Positions 17,034 through 26,711 of a DNA stretch of 39,816 bases are shown piece after piece. Numbering within the stretch: the first letter of the stretch is position 1; each line of letters starts with the position of its first letter. The notes beneath the pieces are model-generated. The model was given only the letters and a program-made list of their open reading frames with translations. It had not been told where the DNA came from and searched no databases. This DNA comes from Lewinellaceae bacterium (GTDB lineage Bacteria; Bacteroidota; Bacteroidia; Chitinophagales; Saprospiraceae): positions 1-39,816 of the forward strand of contig JAHEAU010000003.1 of the NCBI GenBank assembly GCA_024642625.1, given 5' to 3'. Position numbers and translations under genes: made by a program.

Positions 17034-19478
17034 ATGATCATCAGATCTATTGTGGTTGCCAGCTTGATCTTCGCATTTATCCCTAACGGATGGTGCCAGC
17101 CTGCGAATGAACCTACAGCTGAGGCCAATCTCAAGTTTGCACTTGAATTGTATGAGCAGCAGGATTACAGTAATGCACGCGAGAAACTGGAAAAAGCCTA
17201 TGAAGATTTCAAATCGAACGAGGTGGCTTGGAAATTGGCCATGTCCCATTATTACAGCAGGGATTATCGACGAGCTGAAATGGCATTCAACCGAATAAAT
17301 CGGCGTGATAAAACCGATGAATATCCAGAGTCTCAATTGTGGAAGGCCAGGATGATGAAGATGAATGGCAAATATGAAGAGGCTATTGGCGAGTTGAATG
17401 ACGTCGTAAAATCAGATGCTGATCCTTATATCAAACAAGCTGCTGCATTGGAACTTCAAGGGGCCAATTTGGCAGTATCCAGTCAGGATCAAGTTCGTAT
17501 GACGATTGATAATGCTGGTAAAGAAGTCAACTACCCTGGAAGTGAAGGCAGTGTATTCATCTCACCTTCAGGCGAAGAGATGTATTATACATCCTATATG
17601 TTGAATGAACCGCTAGTTTTGGGGAAGGATGTGGAGCCGGTTTATTGTAAGGCGATCCGATCTGCTTGGAGTGACGACAAATGGGGCGCGGGAAGTGCTA
17701 TGGATGAAAAGATCAACAGGGAAGAATTCAATGTTGGCAATATCTCTGTAAGTCCAGAGGGGAACCGGCTTTATTTTACCCGGGTCATCATGAAGGTCGA
17801 TAGCATGCAAGAGAGTCGCATCTATGTTTCCAATCGTGAAAGCAGTGGATGGGGACCGGCATATGAATTGACTGGGGTAAATGGTGATTGGATTGCCAAG
17901 CAACCATGTGTTGGTGAACTCTTTGGATCAGAAGTCTTGTATTTCGTCTCCAATAAAGAGGGTGGACATGGTGGATTTGACATCTATTATGCAAAGAAAA
18001 CAGGTGAAACCAGCTATGCTGATCCAGTTAATCTTGGTGATGTGATCAATGGTCCTGGTGATGAGATCACGCCATTTTATCGGGAAGGTCGCCTCTATTA
18101 TAGCACGACTTCCTTGCCAAGTTTTGGTGGCTTTGATATTTATTCCACTGATTGGAATGGATCCGTTTGGAGTACACCTGCCAACCTTGGAAAAGGATTC
18201 AATTCATCAGTTGATGATTTTGGTTTTTCTGTTGATGCGACAGGGTATAAAGGCGCATTATTGTCTAACCGTCCGGAAGGAAAGTCATTGGATAGTCGGA
18301 CATGCTGTGATGATATTTACACGTTTCAGATTTCTCCGATCAAACTGGATTTGCTTGCCAGTGTGAAAGACGGAAAAGTAGACGGTCTGCTGCGAGGCGT
18401 GAACGTGCAACTTATTGAGATGACCGGAGACAAAATGGGCATTACAATGAATGCAGCGACTGGGGAAAAAGGTGCTGCTGCTTTCCAATTGGGATTGGAT
18501 AAAGCCTATCGGATTATCGCGTCTGCAGATGGCTATGTTGGTGATACTTTGGATTTCAATACAGCGAGCATCAAGGAAGACATGACCTTCCAAAAGACCT
18601 TGGTTATGATGCCGATTCCTAAGGAGCCTGAATATGAGGTGTATACTACCGAAGAACCGATTCGTCTGAACAGCATCTATTATGATTATGATGATGACAA
18701 GATATTACCTGAATCGGAACCGGATCTTCAACTGTTATTAGAACTAATGGCTCAATATAGCGATATGGTCATTGAGTTGTCCTCTCATACAGATGCTCGT
18801 GGAGATGATACATACAACCAAAAGTTATCTCAGCGACGCGCCCAATCCGCAACAAACTGGCTACTTGAAAAGGGCGTTGATCCTGTTCGCATTCAACCTG
18901 TTGGATATGGTGAAACACAGATTCTGAACCAATGCACGAATGGAGTCGAATGTACAGATAATGAGCACCGGTTTAACCGACGGACTGAGTTCAAGATCAT
19001 ATCTGGACCTACTTCAATCAAAATCGAGAAAACTCGACTCAAGAGTTTACAAGATGAAGAAGTACCTGCATCCAGGCCCAATAATAACCGAAATCGCCGT
19101 CGTGGAGGAGGAGGTGACTCTGTCGCTACCCAACCTTATCCACCCCAGCCGGTCTTGATATGGGAGAAGGATGGCGTTCAATTTGGGGAGTTGAAAAAGG
19201 GCGAGCAACGTGATCAAGTATTTACGTTTACCAATACAAGTACGAAAAGTGTAACCATTGAAATCTGCACTGCATGTGATTGCATGACGCTTGATTGGAC
19301 AACACTACCTGTCAAGCCCGGACAAAAAGGAACGGTAAAGGCACATTTTGATACAAGTAAAAAAGAGGTTGGTGACATCGTAAATGATTTTATCAATGTG
19401 ATCCTGGAAGAACGTGATCCTGCGACAGGACATCCTGTTGTCTTTGAATTGCATTACCAGGCAGTGATCATCGAATAA
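17034..19478 (+). CDS. TPR / PD40-like propeller / OmpA-like domain protein with C-terminal DUF1573-like domain
   Basis: N-terminal TPRs; GSVFISPSGEEMYYTS, GNISVSPEGNRLYFTR, GGFDIYYAKK repeats; OmpA LSSHTDARGDDTYNQKLSQRRAQSATNWLLEKGVDPVRIQPVGYGE; C-terminal VQFGELKKGEQRDQVFTFTNTSTKSVTIEICTACDCMTLDWTTLPVKPGQKGTVKAHFD. Confidence 0.9.
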   Translation: MIIRSIVVASLIFAFIPNGWCQPANEPTAEANLKFALELYEQQDYSNAREKLEKAYEDFKSNEVAWKLAMSHYYSRDYRRAEMAFNRINRRDKTDEYPESQLWKARMMKMNGKYEEAIGELNDVVKSDADPYIKQAAALELQGANLAVSSQDQVRMTIDNAGKEVNYPGSEGSVFISPSGEEMYYTSYMLNEPLVLGKDVEPVYCKAIRSAWSDDKWGAGSAMDEKINREEFNVGNISVSPEGNRLYFTRVIMKVDSMQESRIYVSNRESSGWGPAYELTGVNGDWIAKQPCVGELFGSEVLYFVSNKEGGHGGFDIYYAKKTGETSYADPVNLGDVINGPGDEITPFYREGRLYYSTTSLPSFGGFDIYSTDWNGSVWSTPANLGKGFNSSVDDFGFSVDATGYKGALLSNRPEGKSLDSRTCCDDIYTFQISPIKLDLLASVKDGKVDGLLRGVNVQLIEMTGDKMGITMNAATGEKGAAAFQLGLDKAYRIIASADGYVGDTLDFNTASIKEDMTFQKTLVMMPIPKEPEYEVYTTEEPIRLNSIYYDYDDDKILPESEPDLQLLLELMAQYSDMVIELSSHTDARGDDTYNQKLSQRRAQSATNWLLEKGVDPVRIQPVGYGETQILNQCTNGVECTDNEHRFNRRTEFKIISGPTSIKIEKTRLKSLQDEEVPASRPNNNRNRRRGGGGDSVATQPYPPQPVLIWEKDGVQFGELKKGEQRDQVFTFTNTSTKSVTIEICTACDCMTLDWTTLPVKPGQKGTVKAHFDTSKKEVGDIVNDFINVILEERDPATGHPVVFELHYQAVIIE

Positions 19479-19501
19479 CTGTTGCCAGACCTATTGAAAA
19501 C

Positions 19502-19527
19502 GACCCGTCCTTATGGCGGGTCTTTTT
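19502..19527 (+). terminator. Intrinsic terminator after the OmpA gene
   Basis: GACCCGTC-cttat-GGCGGGTC followed by TTTTT (stem has one G.U). Confidence 0.8.
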
Positions 19528-19541
19528 CATAAGGGAAGACT

Positions 19542-20123
19542 ATGAGTTTACTGGAATGGGGAGCAGTCCTCTTTAATATCCTTTATGTGATCCTTGCTGC
19601 ACGCCGTCATGTGGCGTGTTGGCCTGTTGGTATGATTGGTGTTTTTCTGGCCTTCTTTGTCTATACATCAGCAAGATTGTATTCTGATGCTACGTTGCAG
19701 GTTGTTTATTTAATACTGAGTATTTATGGTTGGAGGCAATGGTCCAAGTCTGTTGATTCAGGACATATGCCGATTAAAAGAATGAGTGTCGCTTTACATG
19801 GACAAATTCTCGGAATTGGTCTATTGTGGGGACTTTCTATGGGGTGGTTTTGGTCCTTGTTCCAAGCTGCTCTTCCCTTCATTGATGGCCTGACGACCAG
19901 TTTCAGTCTACTGACTACCTGGTTGGTTGCAAGACGATATCTGGAAAATTGGTTGTATTGGATTGTGATTGATATTGTGTGCATTGGTGTCTATATCGAT
20001 CGCCAAATCGATGCTTTTGTTTATTTGTTCATCATCTATACTCTTTTGGCGATTTGGGGTTGGTGGAGATGGCGAAATGATGATGACGATGGTAGCGATC
20101 CTCAGTTAAAGGCGTCGTTTTAG
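19542..20123 (+). CDS. pnuC: Nicotinamide riboside/NMN transporter PnuC
   Basis: LEWGAVLFNILYVILAARRHVACWPVGMIGVFLAFFVYTSARLYSDATLQVVYLILSIYGWRQW...LYWIVIDIVCIGVYI. Confidence 0.92.
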   Translation: MSLLEWGAVLFNILYVILAARRHVACWPVGMIGVFLAFFVYTSARLYSDATLQVVYLILSIYGWRQWSKSVDSGHMPIKRMSVALHGQILGIGLLWGLSMGWFWSLFQAALPFIDGLTTSFSLLTTWLVARRYLENWLYWIVIDIVCIGVYIDRQIDAFVYLFIIYTLLAIWGWWRWRNDDDDGSDPQLKASF

Positions 20124-20136
20124 CAAGGCCTATTAA

Positions 20137-20151
20137 TTAGATTGAATCTAA
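20137..20151. promoter_or_regulatory. 15-bp palindrome upstream of the nqr operon
   Basis: TTAGATT-G-AATCTAA. Confidence 0.5.
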
Positions 20152-20162
20152 ATTATATAGTA

Positions 20163-20185
20163 GTGATCGAAATCACGATCATCAC
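20163..20185. promoter_or_regulatory. Nested inverted repeats upstream of the nqr operon
   Basis: GTGATCGAAATCACGATCATCAC: GTGAT-CGAA-ATCAC and GATCG-aaatca-CGATC overlap as alternative pairings. Confidence 0.45.
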
Positions 20186-20224
20186 CGAATAAAACGTTGG
20201 ACAGCTTCTATCTTTGCCGATGTT

Positions 20225-21877
20225 TTGAAAAAGCTTCAATTCTTGCTGGTCAAACCTCGCTCTATTTTGAAACGGTTCTACTTACTACTTGTCTTCGCCA
20301 TGGCCTCGTTGTCACTACAGGCAGCACCCATTGGTCTGATCTGGGAATTACCTTCCACACTGACTGTATTCCTGATCGCGATTGTCGTACTGGTCTTTTT
20401 CTTGCTTGTGACTGTGGGCAATAGTTTGCTGCAGGTACGGGCTAAAGAGTTGGGCGTACTTCATTTTGCCAACTATTCCATTCTTCCGAACAGGAAGGAT
20501 ATTGGCGTTAGTCAAACTGGCAGCGAGGGTGTAGTGCATATCCGAAAAGGGCATACTATCAAATTAAAAGGCGTAGCCGACCGCCACATCGAGGACGTCC
20601 ATATAAACACCGTGGCTGTTCAGCCAACGAATGTTCATGGAATTGCACCAATCCCCAAGCTGGAAGTCGCTGTTGGCGATTCTGTAAAAGCAGGCGAGCC
20701 CTTATTTCATGATAAAAACCTGGAACGTATAAAATTTGTATCGCCCGTTTCAGGTGAAGTTATTGAAGTTCGGCGCGGTGCCAAAAGAGCGATCTCTCAT
20801 GTTGTTATTCTTGCTGATAAAAAGCAGGTCCATCGAGCACTCACGCCACCCGATCTGGAGAAGGCTGACCGCGAAAAATTGGTAGACTTCTTGGCTGACA
20901 GTGGCGTATGGCCTTTGATTTATCAACGTCCATTCAATGTTTTGGCCAATTTGAATGTCATCCCTAGGGATATTTTCATTTCCACCTTTGACACAGCACC
21001 GCTCGCGCCGGATAATAATCTTATTGTTGACGGCCAGGAAACGGCTTTCCAAAAAGGACTGGATGTATTGTCCAGACTGACTTCTGGGAAGGTTCATCTT
21101 GGATTGAATGCAGGTGAGGCTGGGGCTCATGCAGCCTTTAGCGAAGCTCTCGGGGTTGAAAAACATTGGTTTACAGGCATACATCCGGCAGGTAATGTCG
21201 GGATTCAAATTCACCATACAGCTCCAATCCAACCAGGTGAAAAAGTATGGACACTGGGTGTGCAGGAAGTCATTGCGATTGGAAAGCTATTTACAGAGAA
21301 ACGATTTGATGCAAGCAGAACGATTGCGATTTGTGGAGCAGAAGTGACGCAACCGCGTTATTTACGTACAGTACTTGGAGCAAGCATTCAAGAGTTGACA
21401 AAGGACCAATTGGTTCAGGATCATGTGCGATTTGTATCCGGCGATGTGTTGAGTGGTGCAGGCAAACAAATTGACGATTTCATGAATGCCACCGACGATC
21501 AGTTGACAGTGCTTCGAGAAGGTGATGAATTGGAATTGTTTGGGTGGTTACTGCCTCTTCGAGCGCGGCCTTCTGTATCGCCAACATTCCTTTCAGCGTT
21601 GATTTCTGGAACCACATATGAAGCAGAGACAAATACGCATGGGGAAGAACGAGCCTTTGTGGTTACGGGCCTGTACGAAAAAGTCCTTCCAATGGACATG
21701 TATCCTCAGCATCTGTTGAAAGCGATCCTTGCTGGCAATTTCGAACGTATGGAAGGATTGGGAATTCATGAGGTCGTTGAAGAAGATCTCGCTTTGTGCG
21801 AATTTGTCTGCCCATCCAAAGTCCAGGTTCAGCAGATCCTCCGTCAAGGAATGGAACTGATGATCGAGCAGGAATAA
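20225..21877 (+). CDS. nqrA: Na+-translocating NADH:quinone reductase subunit A with N-terminal signal/TM extension
   Basis: VHIRKGHTIKLKGVADRHIEDVHINTVAVQPTNVHGIAPIPKLEVAVGDSVKAGEPLFHDK...SPVSGEVIEVRRGAKRAISHVVI. Non-AUG (TTG) start at 20225; alternatives TTG 20267 and ATG 20299. Confidence 0.9.
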   Translation: MKKLQFLLVKPRSILKRFYLLLVFAMASLSLQAAPIGLIWELPSTLTVFLIAIVVLVFFLLVTVGNSLLQVRAKELGVLHFANYSILPNRKDIGVSQTGSEGVVHIRKGHTIKLKGVADRHIEDVHINTVAVQPTNVHGIAPIPKLEVAVGDSVKAGEPLFHDKNLERIKFVSPVSGEVIEVRRGAKRAISHVVILADKKQVHRALTPPDLEKADREKLVDFLADSGVWPLIYQRPFNVLANLNVIPRDIFISTFDTAPLAPDNNLIVDGQETAFQKGLDVLSRLTSGKVHLGLNAGEAGAHAAFSEALGVEKHWFTGIHPAGNVGIQIHHTAPIQPGEKVWTLGVQEVIAIGKLFTEKRFDASRTIAICGAEVTQPRYLRTVLGASIQELTKDQLVQDHVRFVSGDVLSGAGKQIDDFMNATDDQLTVLREGDELELFGWLLPLRARPSVSPTFLSALISGTTYEAETNTHGEERAFVVTGLYEKVLPMDMYPQHLLKAILAGNFERMEGLGIHEVVEEDLALCEFVCPSKVQVQQILRQGMELMIEQE

Positions 21878-21910
21878 TCTATAAACCCCTATCCACAGCG
21901 AACTCGAGCT

Positions 21911-23164
21911 ATGAGTGCATTGAATAATTTTTTAAAGCGGGTTGAACCGGACAAGAAGAAGAGTCCTTTTCTGCATACCCTGTATGATGCTGTTTACACG
22001 CTGATCTATACCCCCGCCCACGTGACCAAAGGTGGGGTGCATATCCGGGATGGAATGGATCTGAAACGGACTATGGTTATGGTCGTTCTAGCATTACAGG
22101 CGTGTTATGTGTTTGGAACCTGGAATATAGGACAACAGCATTTTGATGCTTTAGGGATGTATCCGGGTATTCTGGACGGGTTGCATTTGAAGTTAATCCA
22201 TGGTCTGATCAAGGTCTTGCCGATTTTTATTGTTACGCATGTTGTCGGACTGGGTATAGAAATTTGGTATGCAGCTAAAAAAGGCCATGGGGTTGAAGAA
22301 GGATTTCTAGTCTCTGGGGCATTAATTCCATTGATTATGCCCCCAGATATTCCGCTGTGGATGCTGGCGATTGCTGTGGCTTTTGCTACGTGGATCGGAA
22401 AGGAAGCTTTTGGAGGAACAGGCAGAAATATTTGGAATATTGCACTCCTGGCTAGGGTCTTTGTCTTTTTTGCTTACCCGACAGAAATTTCTGGTGATCA
22501 GGTGTGGGTATCTGGTCTTGATTCCGCGTCAGTTGGGGCTGTTGTCGATTATGGCTGGTGGCATTTAACTGTGTTTAACGGGATTTTTGAATCCTTGGGA
22601 TGGGCAACTTTTGATTCTGCTGCCACCGTCGTGGATGGATTTACTGGTGCCACACCTTTGGCTTTAGCCTATCAAGGCGGTTGGGAGGCTGTCACTCATG
22701 TTTATAGTGTCGACCAGATGTGGTGGGGTGGTATTCCAGGTAGTATTGGAGAAACATCTAAGCCTTTAATCCTAATCGGTGCCGTATTCCTTATTCTGAT
22801 TGGTATCGGATCATGGCGTATTATGTTATCCATGTTCCTTGGTGCAGCGTTGATGGGTCTGGTGTTTAATGGTTGGGGTGCAACGCCGTTTATGCAAGTG
22901 CCATGGTATTACCAGTTCTATATGGGAAGTTTCTTCTTTGCAATGGCTTTCATGGCGACTGATCCGGTAACGGCGGCTGGGACAAATAGAGGGAAATGGA
23001 TTTATGGTATCATGATTGGTGCGCTCGGATTATTAATTCGGGTAACGAATCCAGCATATCCTGAAGGCTGGATGCTGGCTATATTATTTATGAACATGTT
23101 TGCACCTCTTATTGACCATTACGTGTTAGAAGCCAACATGAAAAAACGACTGAATCGTGCATAG
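21911..23164 (+). CDS. nqrB: Na+-NQR subunit B
   Basis: Multi-TM; GKEAFGGTGRNIWNIALLARVFVFFAYP; FMN-site motif DGFTGATPLA; MAFMATDPVTAAGTNRGKWIYG. Confidence 0.96.
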   Translation: MSALNNFLKRVEPDKKKSPFLHTLYDAVYTLIYTPAHVTKGGVHIRDGMDLKRTMVMVVLALQACYVFGTWNIGQQHFDALGMYPGILDGLHLKLIHGLIKVLPIFIVTHVVGLGIEIWYAAKKGHGVEEGFLVSGALIPLIMPPDIPLWMLAIAVAFATWIGKEAFGGTGRNIWNIALLARVFVFFAYPTEISGDQVWVSGLDSASVGAVVDYGWWHLTVFNGIFESLGWATFDSAATVVDGFTGATPLALAYQGGWEAVTHVYSVDQMWWGGIPGSIGETSKPLILIGAVFLILIGIGSWRIMLSMFLGAALMGLVFNGWGATPFMQVPWYYQFYMGSFFFAMAFMATDPVTAAGTNRGKWIYGIMIGALGLLIRVTNPAYPEGWMLAILFMNMFAPLIDHYVLEANMKKRLNRA

Positions 23165-23882
23165 TACAAGTTACATCATCCGATTCGTGCTCATCATGAC
23201 CACGCTTGCAGCGCTGGTCCTCGCCTCCTTGAATACATTCTTGGGGCCCAAGCACGCAATGAACGAAAAAATCTATAACAAACGAGCGGTTCTAGCTGCT
23301 GTGAAGGATCACCTGGATGGCACTGATCTTGCAGAGATGACTGATCAGCAGGTGGAGGATATCTTCCAGTCAAAGATCAAGCAGGAGGTACTCAATATGA
23401 CCGGCGATGTCGTCGAAGGTCAAATTGCTGAATCCATCGATCTGGCCAAAGAGAAAAAGAAACCGGAGGCAGATCGTTTGTTGCCACTGTATATATACAC
23501 AAATGAAGCAGGCGAGACATATTATATCGTCAGTATCCGGGGAAATGGGCTTTGGGACGAAATATGGGGGTCTATCGCTTTGGAAAAGGATCTGAAAACG
23601 GTTGCCGGGGCTTCATTCGATCATAAAGGTGAGACGCCAGGTCTCGGTGCCGAGATCAAGGACAACCCTGCCTTTCCTGATCAATTTCAAGGAAAAAAGA
23701 TTGTTGATGAAAGTGGTGCGTATACTTCAGTAGTCGTGAAAAAAGGCGGAGCTACAAATCCGATTTTTGAAGTTGATGCAATCTCAGGAGCAACAGTGAC
23801 AAGTAATGGTGTGACAGAAATGTTATACCGGGGAATAAAATACTATCAACCGTATTTCAGCAAGCTGGAACAAAAATCATAG
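23157..23882 (+). CDS. nqrC: Na+-NQR subunit C
   Basis: IIRFVLIMTTLAALVLASLNTFLGPKHAMNEKIYNKRAVL; FMN-attachment motif DAISGATVTSNGV. GTG start overlapping the nqrB end. Confidence 0.96.
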   Translation: MHSTSYIIRFVLIMTTLAALVLASLNTFLGPKHAMNEKIYNKRAVLAAVKDHLDGTDLAEMTDQQVEDIFQSKIKQEVLNMTGDVVEGQIAESIDLAKEKKKPEADRLLPLYIYTNEAGETYYIVSIRGNGLWDEIWGSIALEKDLKTVAGASFDHKGETPGLGAEIKDNPAFPDQFQGKKIVDESGAYTSVVVKKGGATNPIFEVDAISGATVTSNGVTEMLYRGIKYYQPYFSKLEQKS

Positions 23883-23888
23883 CGCGGT

Positions 23889-24611
23889 ATGGCAGAAGTG
23901 ATGCAAGATGGTCAGCCTGAAGTAAAGGTAAGGGAGCCTTGGTTCGGGAAGGAGGAGCGGAGACTCCTCACAGATCCAATTAATGACAACAATCCAATCA
24001 CAGTTCAGATCTTGGGCGTGTGCTCTGCTCTCGCTGTGACGACGCTTGTTTATCCTTCAATTATTATGGCCATTGCGGTCATGTTTGTAACAGCGTTCTC
24101 CAATTTGTTCACGTCCATGTTGCGGACGACCATCCCGAAATCAGTTCGGATGATCGTTCAATTGGTGATCATCGCCACACTTGTAACAATCGTTGAACAA
24201 TTATTGAAAGCTGTCAATTTTCCTATTTACAAACAATTGTCAGTATTCATTGGACTAATCATTACCAATTGTATTGTAATGGGACGATTGGAAGCCTATG
24301 CTATGGCTAATAAACCTTGGCGTTCATTTGTTGATGGCATTGGAAATGGCCTTGGGTATGGATTGATCCTCATTATTGTAGCAGTCTTTCGTGAGCTTTT
24401 TGGTAAGGGTAGTTTGCTGGCTGGTAGTCCTCTTGAAATGAAGATTATTGGAACTTCCGATCTGTACTGGATCAATACAAAAACAAACCCCTGGTTTGGA
24501 TGGTACATGAACAATAACATGATGGTGTTATCAGTGGCTGCCATGTTCATTCTTGGTATTTTAATCTGGGTCCAAAGAAGCCGCAACCCAAAACTCATCG
24601 ATATCTCCTGA
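23889..24611 (+). CDS. nqrD: Na+-NQR subunit D
   Basis: [24 protein letters not shown]...[37 protein letters not shown]. Confidence 0.96.
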   Translation: MAEVMQDGQPEVKVREPWFGKEERRLLTDPINDNNPITVQILGVCSALAVTTLVYPSIIMAIAVMFVTAFSNLFTSMLRTTIPKSVRMIVQLVIIATLVTIVEQLLKAVNFPIYKQLSVFIGLIITNCIVMGRLEAYAMANKPWRSFVDGIGNGLGYGLILIIVAVFRELFGKGSLLAGSPLEMKIIGTSDLYWINTKTNPWFGWYMNNNMMVLSVAAMFILGILIWVQRSRNPKLIDIS

Positions 24612-24636
24612 TCTCCTCTATATAATTCTGCGAATC

Positions 24637-25245
24637 ATGGAATTCATCAACGTATTTATCAAGTCGGCTTTTATTGAGAATATGGTCCTTGCTTACTTCT
24701 TGGGCATGTGTTCTTTTTTGGCCGTTTCCAAATCTGTAAAAACCGCATTTGGTCTGGGATTGGCTGTCATCTTTGTCTTGGGCATTACCATGCCGATCAA
24801 CTGGGTGATCAACAACTACCTCCTTGCAGAAACTGGGGTGTTTGGCATGGATTTGACCTTTCTTCGGTTTATTTTATTCATTGCCGTTATTGCATCAATG
24901 GTCCAATTGGTCGAAATGGTCGTTGAAAAAGTTTCCCCATCATTATATAATTCATTGGGCATCTTTCTGCCGTTGATTACCGTGAACTGTGCTATCCTAG
25001 GAGGGTCATTATTCATGGTCAGTAGAGAATACACCTTTTCCAATTCTGTGGCGTTTGGCCTTGGGGGAGGATTCGGGTGGTTTCTCGCTATTGTAGCCTT
25101 TGCTGCAATTCGGGAAAAAATGGCTTATTCCATCGTTCCACCCGCTCTACGTGGATTGGGAATGGCTTTTATTTTGACAGGTTTGATGGGTATTGCCTTT
25201 ATGAGTTTGATGGGTATCGATCCAGCCACGATGGCTGGTAAATAA
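24637..25245 (+). CDS. nqrE: Na+-NQR subunit E
   Basis: [41 protein letters not shown]...[21 protein letters not shown]. Confidence 0.96.
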   Translation: MEFINVFIKSAFIENMVLAYFLGMCSFLAVSKSVKTAFGLGLAVIFVLGITMPINWVINNYLLAETGVFGMDLTFLRFILFIAVIASMVQLVEMVVEKVSPSLYNSLGIFLPLITVNCAILGGSLFMVSREYTFSNSVAFGLGGGFGWFLAIVAFAAIREKMAYSIVPPALRGLGMAFILTGLMGIAFMSLMGIDPATMAGK

Positions 25246-25266
25246 GAATTTTAAAAAACGCTATTC

Positions 25267-26589
25267 ATGTTCCTCTGGATAAGTTACGCGGTCATTGGTT
25301 ACGCCGTTCTGGTATTTGGAGCTGTCATTCTCGCCTTGGCGTTGATGTTAATCTATGCCCGAAAAAAATTGGTGCCTCAAGGCGATGTCAAAATCATTGT
25401 GAATGGTGATGAGGCTAATCCGCTTGTAGTACAACCGGGTTCATCGTTGCTTTCAGCTCTTTCCGAAAAGCAAATCTTTTTGCCATCTGCCTGCGGCGGT
25501 GGTGGAACTTGCGCTATGTGCGAGTGTCACGTGGATGCAGGTGGAGGCGATGTATTGCCTACCGAACTGAACCACCTTACCCGTAAAGAGGCCGCTGAAA
25601 ATATGCGACTTGCTTGCCAGGTAAAGGTTCGATCTGATATGCATATCCGTATTCCTGAAGAAATTTTTGGAATCAAGAAGTGGGAATGCACTGTTGTCTC
25701 CAACTATAATGTTGCAAGCTTTATCAAGGAATTTGTCGTCCGGTTACCGGAAGGTGAAACTCTTGACTTCCAATCCGGGGGTTATATCCAGATCGATGTG
25801 CCAACAATTACGGTCAAATTCAAGGATTTTGAAATTGCACCGCATCCAACTGATCCAGCCGGACCTGACAAATTTCGCGCAGAATGGGACAAGTTCAAGT
25901 TGTGGCCTTTGCAAATGGTCAATGATGAGGTTCAGTTCAGAGCATATTCAATGGCCAACCATCCTGCAGAAGGGAATATTGTCATGCTTAATATCAGGAT
26001 CGCTACTCCGCCGTGGGATCGCGACAAGAATACATGGAAAGCAGTCAATCCTGGTGTTTGCTCCAGTTATGTTTTTGGTTGTACGCCCGGTGATAAAGTG
26101 ACGATATCAGGCCCTTATGGCGAGTTCTTTATCAAACCGACAAAAAAGGAAATGATCTATATCGGTGGCGGTGCAGGAATGGCGCCATTACGGTCTCACT
26201 TATTTCACCTCTTCCATACCATGAAGACCAAAGACAGGAAAGTCTCATTTTGGTATGGAGGTCGTTCCAGACGTGAACTTTTCTATACGGATCAGTTTCG
26301 GAAGATTGAACAAGAGTTTGATAATTTCAGATATCATATCGCGTTGTCCGAACCATTGCCTGAGGACAATTGGGTTGTTTCAAAGGATATCGAGGATCGG
26401 AAGGGTGATGGATTTACAGGATTTATTCACCAGGTGCTTTATGATAATTATCTGCAGAATCATCCGGAACCTGAAGAAATTGAATACTATTTCTGCGGTC
26501 CCCCGATGATGAACGCGGCAGTCATCAAATTACTTGATGATCTCGGTGTTCCGGAAGACAATATTTCATTTGATGATTTTGGTGGATAA
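25267..26589 (+). CDS. nqrF: Na+-NQR subunit F
   Basis: 2Fe-2S motif [14 protein letters not shown]...[11 protein letters not shown] motif [12 protein letters not shown]-binding region [19 protein letters not shown]. Confidence 0.97.
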   Translation: MFLWISYAVIGYAVLVFGAVILALALMLIYARKKLVPQGDVKIIVNGDEANPLVVQPGSSLLSALSEKQIFLPSACGGGGTCAMCECHVDAGGGDVLPTELNHLTRKEAAENMRLACQVKVRSDMHIRIPEEIFGIKKWECTVVSNYNVASFIKEFVVRLPEGETLDFQSGGYIQIDVPTITVKFKDFEIAPHPTDPAGPDKFRAEWDKFKLWPLQMVNDEVQFRAYSMANHPAEGNIVMLNIRIATPPWDRDKNTWKAVNPGVCSSYVFGCTPGDKVTISGPYGEFFIKPTKKEMIYIGGGAGMAPLRSHLFHLFHTMKTKDRKVSFWYGGRSRRELFYTDQFRKIEQEFDNFRYHIALSEPLPEDNWVVSKDIEDRKGDGFTGFIHQVLYDNYLQNHPEPEEIEYYFCGPPMMNAAVIKLLDDLGVPEDNISFDDFGG

Positions 26590-26610
26590 GCCAGATCGAT
26601 AAAAGGATAA

Positions 26611-26643
26611 AAGGCGCAATCGGGAGATTGCGCCTTTTTTTTT
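26611..26643 (+). terminator. Intrinsic terminator of the nqr operon
   Basis: AAGGCGCAATC-GGGA-GATTGCGCCTT followed by a T-run to 26643. Confidence 0.93.
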
Positions 26644-26711
26644 CGTTCAACCCCATTGAACCCTGTATTTTTACATCACGTCAACCGATCTGACGAAAAC
26701 TTCCTTATATT

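Noticed and set aside
17034-19478. A defence or toxin system around the PorP/OmpA genes
   Set aside because: All neighbours have housekeeping or envelope annotations; nothing toxin-, nuclease- or immunity-like is present.
19479-19541. NAD- or thiamine-type riboswitch before pnuC
   Set aside because: Only ~60 nt, largely occupied by the OmpA-gene terminator; no room for an aptamer and no such fold seen.
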